NCBI GenBank assembly: GCA_031963045.1
Contig: JASSUK010000015.1
Coordinates: 1 to 64,000 of the forward strand
Length of the DNA: 64,000 bases
Origin: JASSUD01 sp031963045
GTDB taxonomy: Bacteria; Pseudomonadota; Gammaproteobacteria; Burkholderiales; Burkholderiaceae
Reading direction: 5' to 3'
This document shows, one piece after another, positions 59,682 through 64,000 of the stretch. The stretch's first letter is position 1, and the number at the start of each line of letters is the position of its first letter. The position numbers and the translations under genes were made by a program. The notes below the pieces were generated by a model. That model was not told the DNA's origin, did not search any database, and worked only from the letters and a program-made list of their open reading frames with translations.

Positions 59682-62531
59682 TCATGCTACATGAAAGGGC
59701 AGACCCACTGCCCCGCGTTGCTCCAAGAGTCGTGTATTGACCGGGCTTAAGCCTTGCACTTCCCAGATAGAGGCATCTTTCACGTTAAGTGCGGCGTGCG
59801 TTGAACTCCAGCAAAAGCGCGCCTGACAGTCACCTTCTGTTTCTATCACTTGCCATACACGAACTGATGTATCTCTGCCACCCGCTACTAAGTACAAGCC
59901 GTTGGGAGTCACCTTCCACGCAAGGCTGGCGACCTCTCCATTGAAATCTCGAATCACCGCCAAACACTGTCCCGACACTACATCCCACAGCCGTACCGTC
60001 TCATCCTCACTCGCCGAGGCAATCTGCTGGCCGCTCGGCGAATACACCATGCTATAAATACCAGAGGTATGTCCTTGTAAGGTGTGCGTGAGGTCCCCGG
60101 TTTGCGTGTCCCACAGCCGCATCGTATTGTCATGACCGCCCGAGGCGATCTGCTGGCCGTTCGGCGAATACACCACGCTACGAACAATGGAGCTATGCCC
60201 TTCTAAGGTATGCGCGAGGGCCCCGGTTTGCGCGTTCCACAGTCGCACCGTATGGTCAAAACTGCCTGAGGCGATTTGCTGGCCGCTCGGCGAATACACC
60301 ACGCTAAAAACCTCGGAGGTATGCCCTTGTAAGGTGTGCGTGAGGCTCCCGGTTTGAACGTCCCACAGCCGCACCGTATGATCCTGACCCCCTGAGGCGA
60401 TCTGCTGACCGCTCGGCGAATACACCACGCTATAAACAGCGTTGGTATGCCATAAGGTGTGCGTGAGGGCCCCGGTTTGCGCATTCCACAGCCGCACCGT
60501 ATGGTCTAAACTGCCTGAGGCAATCTGCTGGCCGCTGGGCGAATACACCACGCTCAAAACAGCGGAGGTATGTCCTTCTAAGGTGTGCCCAAGGGCTCCG
60601 CTGTGCACATCCCACAGCCGCACTGTATGGTCATAACTGCCCGAGGCGATCTGCTGACCGTTCGGCGAATACACTACGCTACTAAGCACGTAAGTATGGC
60701 CCATTAACGTGGCAGTAAGCGCTCCAGAGGCGGCATTCCACAGTCGCACAGTATAATCCTGCCCCCCCGAGGCGATCTGCTCACCGTTCGGCGAGTACAC
60801 CACGTTACTAACCCAGCGAATATGGCCAATTACTTTATGGCTAGGCTGAACAAAGTGCGCATTCCACATTCGCACCGTATTATCCCACCCCCCTGAGACG
60901 ATCTGCTCACCGTTTGGCGAATACACCACGCTATGAACCCGGTTAGTATGACCCCATAACGTGTCGATAAGCGCCCCGGTGTCTGCATTCCACAGCTGCA
61001 CCGCATGATCACTCCCCGATGCGAGCTGTTTACCGTTCGGCGAATACGCCACGCTAGTAACCACGTCAGTATCGTCTGTTAAAGTGTGGAGTGGCTCGCC
61101 AGTGTCTCTATCCCACACCCGCACCGTACCATCATAACTTCCCGATGCGATCTGCTGACCGTTCGGCGAATACACCACGCTAGTAACCACGTCAGTATGG
61201 CTCGTTAATGTGGCAGTAAGCGCTCCAGAGGTTGCATCCCACAGCCGCACCGTATGATCCTGACTCCCCGATGCGATCTGCTCACCGTTCGGTGAATACA
61301 CCACGCTATTCACATAGCCAGTATGGCCCTCTAAAGTGGCGGTAAGTGCTCCAGAGGCGGCATCCCACAGCCGCACCGTATGATCATCACTTCCCGAGGC
61401 GATCTGCTCACCATTGGGTGAATATGCCACGCTACTCACCAAGCTAGTATGGCCCTTTAAAGTCGTGGTAAGCGCCCCTGAGTGCGCATCCCACAGCCGC
61501 ACCGTCTCGTCATGACTTGCCGAAGCAATCTGCTGACCGTTCGGCGAATACACCACGCTCGTGACCCAATCCGTGTGGCCCGTTAACGCGCCGATTTTCT
61601 CCCAGCTCTGTGTGTTATAGAGATGGATGTTGCCGTTATAGAGTCCTACCGCACAGGTTTTTCCATCGGGTGAATACGTGCAAGCACCGACCTCTCTCTC
61701 TACTTCGATAAAAGGCCACTCACCAAACTGCACCCCCTCCATCTTGGCACCCCGTAAATCGGCTTGACGGAGCCAAATACGGTGAAGAGAAGTATTGCGT
61801 AAATCTGCACCTTGCAACTGCGCCTTATCAAATACCCCAAAAATTAAATCCGCACCGGGAACGCGTATCCCCCGTAAATCTGCCTCCTTAAACGGCACAC
61901 TGGCTCGCACCAAGATGGTGATCGCATTGGCTGCGCCTATCGTCACCTGTGCATCCGGGTTTTTTGACGCTTCTACCCATGCGTGCAGGTGGGCTGCAAA
62001 GGCAGGGTACTGCTTCACCCATTCAGCTAAAACATCCAGCACCGCCGGATCGTTCACCAAATTCCGTGTATTAAGTAATGCGGTTTCTTTCACCGCCTGC
62101 GCCTGCTGACTCTGTTCCCACAATGCACGCGCTATTTGCGCAATGTCAGAGCCCCCTGGCAAAAGAGTCAATCTTCTTTGCACTTCGACTTTGCGAGTCA
62201 CACTGACCGAATCCGTACACTTGGCAAAATATTCCACTGCGCGCGCATAGCGCTCACGCACGGTATACACATCAAAGTTTTCTTGACGGTGCAAAAGTTC
62301 GGCTTGTTTCTGATAGACCTGCGCCAGTAGTGGTCGGGTTTCTGCTTCTTTTTCAGCAAGAACTTCATGCTTTAGAGTGGCTTTAGCGGTATGGAGGCTG
62401 CTCTGTGCTTGCTCAAATTCTCGATTGTTTTGATGGTTCTCCGCTTGCTGTAATGCGGCTTTACCGCACTCAAGCGCCGTAGCAGGAGACTGTGTTAATT
62501 CAGTTAATTGCGCAGAAAAGGGTGCAAGCAT
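59682..62531 (-). CDS. Pentapeptide-WD40 protein, STAND relative without NACHT (type B2)
   Basis: 949 residues. A short helical N terminus (1-130) is joined at ARALWEQSQQ to the part of B1 that follows its NACHT (RALWEEFDVH there), including NDPAVLDVLAEWV. Then come pentapeptide-type repeats (ADLRGIRVPGADL, about 215-270) and about 15 WD40 units (ASGSYDHTVRLWDV type). The SEFIR/TIR-like and NACHT domains are missing cleanly, so the sensor could bind the ligand without signalling: a decoy or regulator. The frame is intact and the promoter block matches B1. Repeats are more alike than those of B1. Confidence 0.8.
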   Translation of the reverse strand: MLAPFSAQLTELTQSPATALECGKAALQQAENHQNNREFEQAQSSLHTAKATLKHEVLAEKEAETRPLLAQVYQKQAELLHRQENFDVYTVRERYARAVEYFAKCTDSVSVTRKVEVQRRLTLLPGGSDIAQIARALWEQSQQAQAVKETALLNTRNLVNDPAVLDVLAEWVKQYPAFAAHLHAWVEASKNPDAQVTIGAANAITILVRASVPFKEADLRGIRVPGADLIFGVFDKAQLQGADLRNTSLHRIWLRQADLRGAKMEGVQFGEWPFIEVEREVGACTYSPDGKTCAVGLYNGNIHLYNTQSWEKIGALTGHTDWVTSVVYSPNGQQIASASHDETVRLWDAHSGALTTTLKGHTSLVSSVAYSPNGEQIASGSDDHTVRLWDAASGALTATLEGHTGYVNSVVYSPNGEQIASGSQDHTVRLWDATSGALTATLTSHTDVVTSVVYSPNGQQIASGSYDGTVRVWDRDTGEPLHTLTDDTDVVTSVAYSPNGKQLASGSDHAVQLWNADTGALIDTLWGHTNRVHSVVYSPNGEQIVSGGWDNTVRMWNAHFVQPSHKVIGHIRWVSNVVYSPNGEQIASGGQDYTVRLWNAASGALTATLMGHTYVLSSVVYSPNGQQIASGSYDHTVRLWDVHSGALGHTLEGHTSAVLSVVYSPSGQQIASGSLDHTVRLWNAQTGALTHTLWHTNAVYSVVYSPSGQQIASGGQDHTVRLWDVQTGSLTHTLQGHTSEVFSVVYSPSGQQIASGSFDHTVRLWNAQTGALAHTLEGHSSIVRSVVYSPNGQQIASGGHDNTMRLWDTQTGDLTHTLQGHTSGIYSMVYSPSGQQIASASEDETVRLWDVVSGQCLAVIRDFNGEVASLAWKVTPNGLYLVAGGRDTSVRVWQVIETEGDCQARFCWSSTHAALNVKDASIWEVQGLSPVNTRLLEQRGAVGLPFHVA

Positions 62532-62674
62532 GGGAAGTTATTTTTGTTATGGTTGGAAACAAGACGGGGTATGAGAGGTCTGCGCCATGCAACAACAGAT
62601 TGCGAGGCTTATAGAGGTACGCGCCCTTATAGAGACTCATCCGCTATATAGCAGTCGACCTAATGAAGAGCAGA

Positions 62675-62775
62675 CTACGCCATATACAGATAAATCTAAT
62701 AATGCATACATGCAATCCTGTAACGCACTGAAATATTTATAAGATTATTCTGGTTTTAAAAGTGGTCACACACCG
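62675..62775 (-). promoter_or_regulatory. Conserved type-B upstream block, copy 3
   Basis: AGATAAATCTAATAATGCAT and, further out, AAGATTATTCTGGTTTTAA match the blocks at 38205 and 46165. It lies about 150 bases upstream of the start at 62531, farther than in the other two genes. Confidence 0.55.
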
Positions 62776-63090
62776 ACAAGTACGGGGCTCCATCTCCTAC
62801 CCTCTGCGGAGCATGCTATGGCATACAAAAGAAGCCATCGACAGTAGGGCATTTATTATCTGAGCTGGATGCAGTTTGCTTGTGTCATGGCGTCTGCGTT
62901 GACTCTCTCAAAGCGCGCTCCCCCTGAAGTGACCCGCTTTTTACCATTCCTCATTACTAGGAAATCTGCGCCATCTATAAAAATTTGGTCAGCATATTTT
63001 ATCTATGCCTGTACAAACCACCATATTCCAGTTGTAGGTCTGGCAAAAATGTTACAAAAGTAACAAAACCAAAAAATAACGTATAACCCG
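62776..63090. other. Gene-free stretch
   Basis: About 315 bases. No recognisable gene. A short MAYKRSHRQ frame and a 64-codon frame at 62869 lack motifs and ribosome-binding sites. Confidence 0.35.
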
Positions 63091-63435
63091 TTGAGCGAAG
63101 TCGGCCTTTTATCTTTTGGTGGCTATTATTGTAGCTGGGGTATTTTCAGCAGTGATTATCCAGCGGTGGGGGTGGTCTGTACGGCAACCGCGTTGGTTTC
63201 TATTTTTTTGGCGTGTGGTTTAGCTTGTCTGCGGTTGATGTATGTGCGCTATGAACGCGATATTGCCCACGCGCATGCGCATTGGGAAAAATGTAGAAGG
63301 CAGTTGAATACCCTAGAGAAATACTTTGCGTTATTTTGGTGGGGTGAAATGGTGAGAGAGTCTGGTAAAAGACATGCTAAAAACAAGCCAGCAGAGTATG
63401 CGTGTAGGGGTTATAGGGCGCTACGCTTACATTAG
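63091..63435 (+). CDS. Small membrane protein, unknown
   Basis: 114 codons from a TTG start. One hydrophobic segment (VVCTATALVSIFLACGLACL, about 28-47) is followed by a basic, His- and Arg-rich cytoplasmic-type tail. A good terminator 26 bases after the stop supports it as a real transcription unit. No strong ribosome-binding site; the start may be wrong. Size and layout would fit a phage lysis or small stress protein, but no family is recognised. Confidence 0.4.
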   Translation: MSEVGLLSFGGYYCSWGIFSSDYPAVGVVCTATALVSIFLACGLACLRLMYVRYERDIAHAHAHWEKCRRQLNTLEKYFALFWWGEMVRESGKRHAKNKPAEYACRGYRALRLH

Positions 63436-63461
63436 AAACAGGCAATCCAAATCACTGCAAC

Positions 63462-63493
63462 AGTCCCGCACGCTCTATAAGCGATGCGGGACT
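63462..63493 (+). terminator. Rho-independent terminator
   Basis: AGTCCCGCA pairs with TGCGGGACT, with an inner CGCT/AGCG stem and one bulged A, followed by TTTT. Confidence 0.8.
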
Positions 63494-63596
63494 TTTAGCA
63501 GTACAGCTACTGAGGCGGAAATACCTTTAAATCGATAGCTATATAAATATATTATGACAAAATATTCAGTCAAAAATAGATGCAAACACTATTATT

Positions 63597-64000
63597 TCAG
63601 GCGTACATTTTTCGCATTTTATCATGCAACTCAATGGATGGTTGATGGTTTCGCAAACTGACAATAATTTCTACTTTTTTACCATTTTTATTTTTAATTT
63701 CACCATTTTTAATTTGATTATTTGTTTCACTGTTACTTTCCAAATTCAGAGATCGTATTTTTGTTTTTGGCAATGCCGCAATTAATACTTCAGAGCCGCC
63801 TTTTTCGAATGTAATTTTATTTACACTCAAATTTAAGTTTCTAATGCCTTTGTTTCTTAACAAATCCACTATGTGTGACATACCTTTATTATCTATATTA
63901 TTTTTTGATAAATTTATACCTTTGATATTATTCGGTAGAATTTTATTGAGATATGGCAAACCTTCATGGTCAATATCATTCTTTGCCAATGATAACAATT
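63597..64000 (-). CDS. Leucine-rich-repeat protein, partial
   Basis: The frame is open to the window edge; the visible 134 residues are the C-terminal end. It shows ribonuclease-inhibitor-type LRRs: LSLAKNDIDHEGLPYL, INLSKNNIDNKGMSHI and LNLSVNKITFEKGG, with an irregular repeat after. A short Lys/Asn-rich tail ends it. Such LRRs bind proteins and are common in effectors of host-associated bacteria and in NLR sensors. Very A/T-rich compared with the core, suggesting transfer. The N-terminal domains, and so its role, lie outside the window. Confidence 0.7.
   Translation of the reverse strand, partial: LLSLAKNDIDHEGLPYLNKILPNNIKGINLSKNNIDNKGMSHIVDLLRNKGIRNLNLSVNKITFEKGGSEVLIAALPKTKIRSLNLESNSETNNQIKNGEIKNKNGKKVEIIVSLRNHQPSIELHDKMRKMYA

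Overview
The core genes are betaproteobacterial. Fdx-IscX, LepB, SspA, a Nif3-like protein, a DegQ-type protease, HisB, a UbiH-like hydroxylase, PepA and LptF/LptG are all closest in style and neighbourhood to Burkholderiaceae. Moderate GC, many pseudogenes and IS remnants, lost neighbours (no petABC between nif3 and sspA, no holC beside pepA) and very large eukaryote-like repeat proteins point to a reduced, host-associated member, such as an endofungal Mycoavidus/Glomeribacter-type bacterium. The organism is an inference from gene content.

Layout. 1-1.4 kb holds an IS remnant and a frameshifted unknown gene. 1.4-15.6 kb is core: tRNA-Ala, a CDF metal exporter, dsbB, fbp, an unknown membrane/coiled-coil protein, rhlE-iscX-fdx-lepB, sspA, nif3-like, degQ-like, hisB and ubiH-like. 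The intergenic gaps here carry REP-type palindromes and a second family of perfect inverted repeats. 15.6-52.6 kb is an accessory island of giant STAND NTPase genes. 52.7-57.1 kb is core again (pepA, lptF, lptG, tRNA-Lys). 57.1-59.7 kb is a decayed prophage beside tRNA-Lys with a broken integrase, an Xis-like gene and a P2-type portal remnant. 59.7-64 kb holds a further WD40 member of the STAND family, a small membrane ORF with its own terminator, and a leucine-rich-repeat gene running off the right edge.

The island is the main point of interest. Three genes (15761-21046, 21857-27292, 27444-32351) share an N-terminal helical region, a SEFIR/TIR-like domain, a NACHT NTPase, 12-18 nearly identical 33-residue HEAT-type repeats and a conserved C-terminal module (here called type A). 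A fourth (33086-38143) has a related SEFIR/TIR-like domain but a different NACHT, then pentapeptide repeats and 14 WD40 repeats (type B). A fifth (46334-52396) is a natural chimera: type-B promoter and N terminus joined to a type-A NACHT and about 23 HEAT repeats. A sixth (38561-42013) is an NB-ARC-like protein with helical repeats that ends in a CaaX-like CAVM tetrapeptide. A seventh (59682-62531) keeps only the pentapeptide and WD40 part. Remnants of a further SEFIR gene, an AbiE toxin-antitoxin locus and IS630 lie among them. The three type-B promoters share a conserved upstream block.

Working model (inference): the array is a diversifying receptor repertoire. A constant signalling end (SEFIR/TIR-like) and a switch (NACHT) are coupled to sensor repeats that expand, contract and homogenise by recombination. 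It resembles both bacterial anti-phage STAND systems and fungal NLR repertoires. Whether it acts against phage inside the bacterium or in the eukaryotic host cannot be decided from sequence alone.
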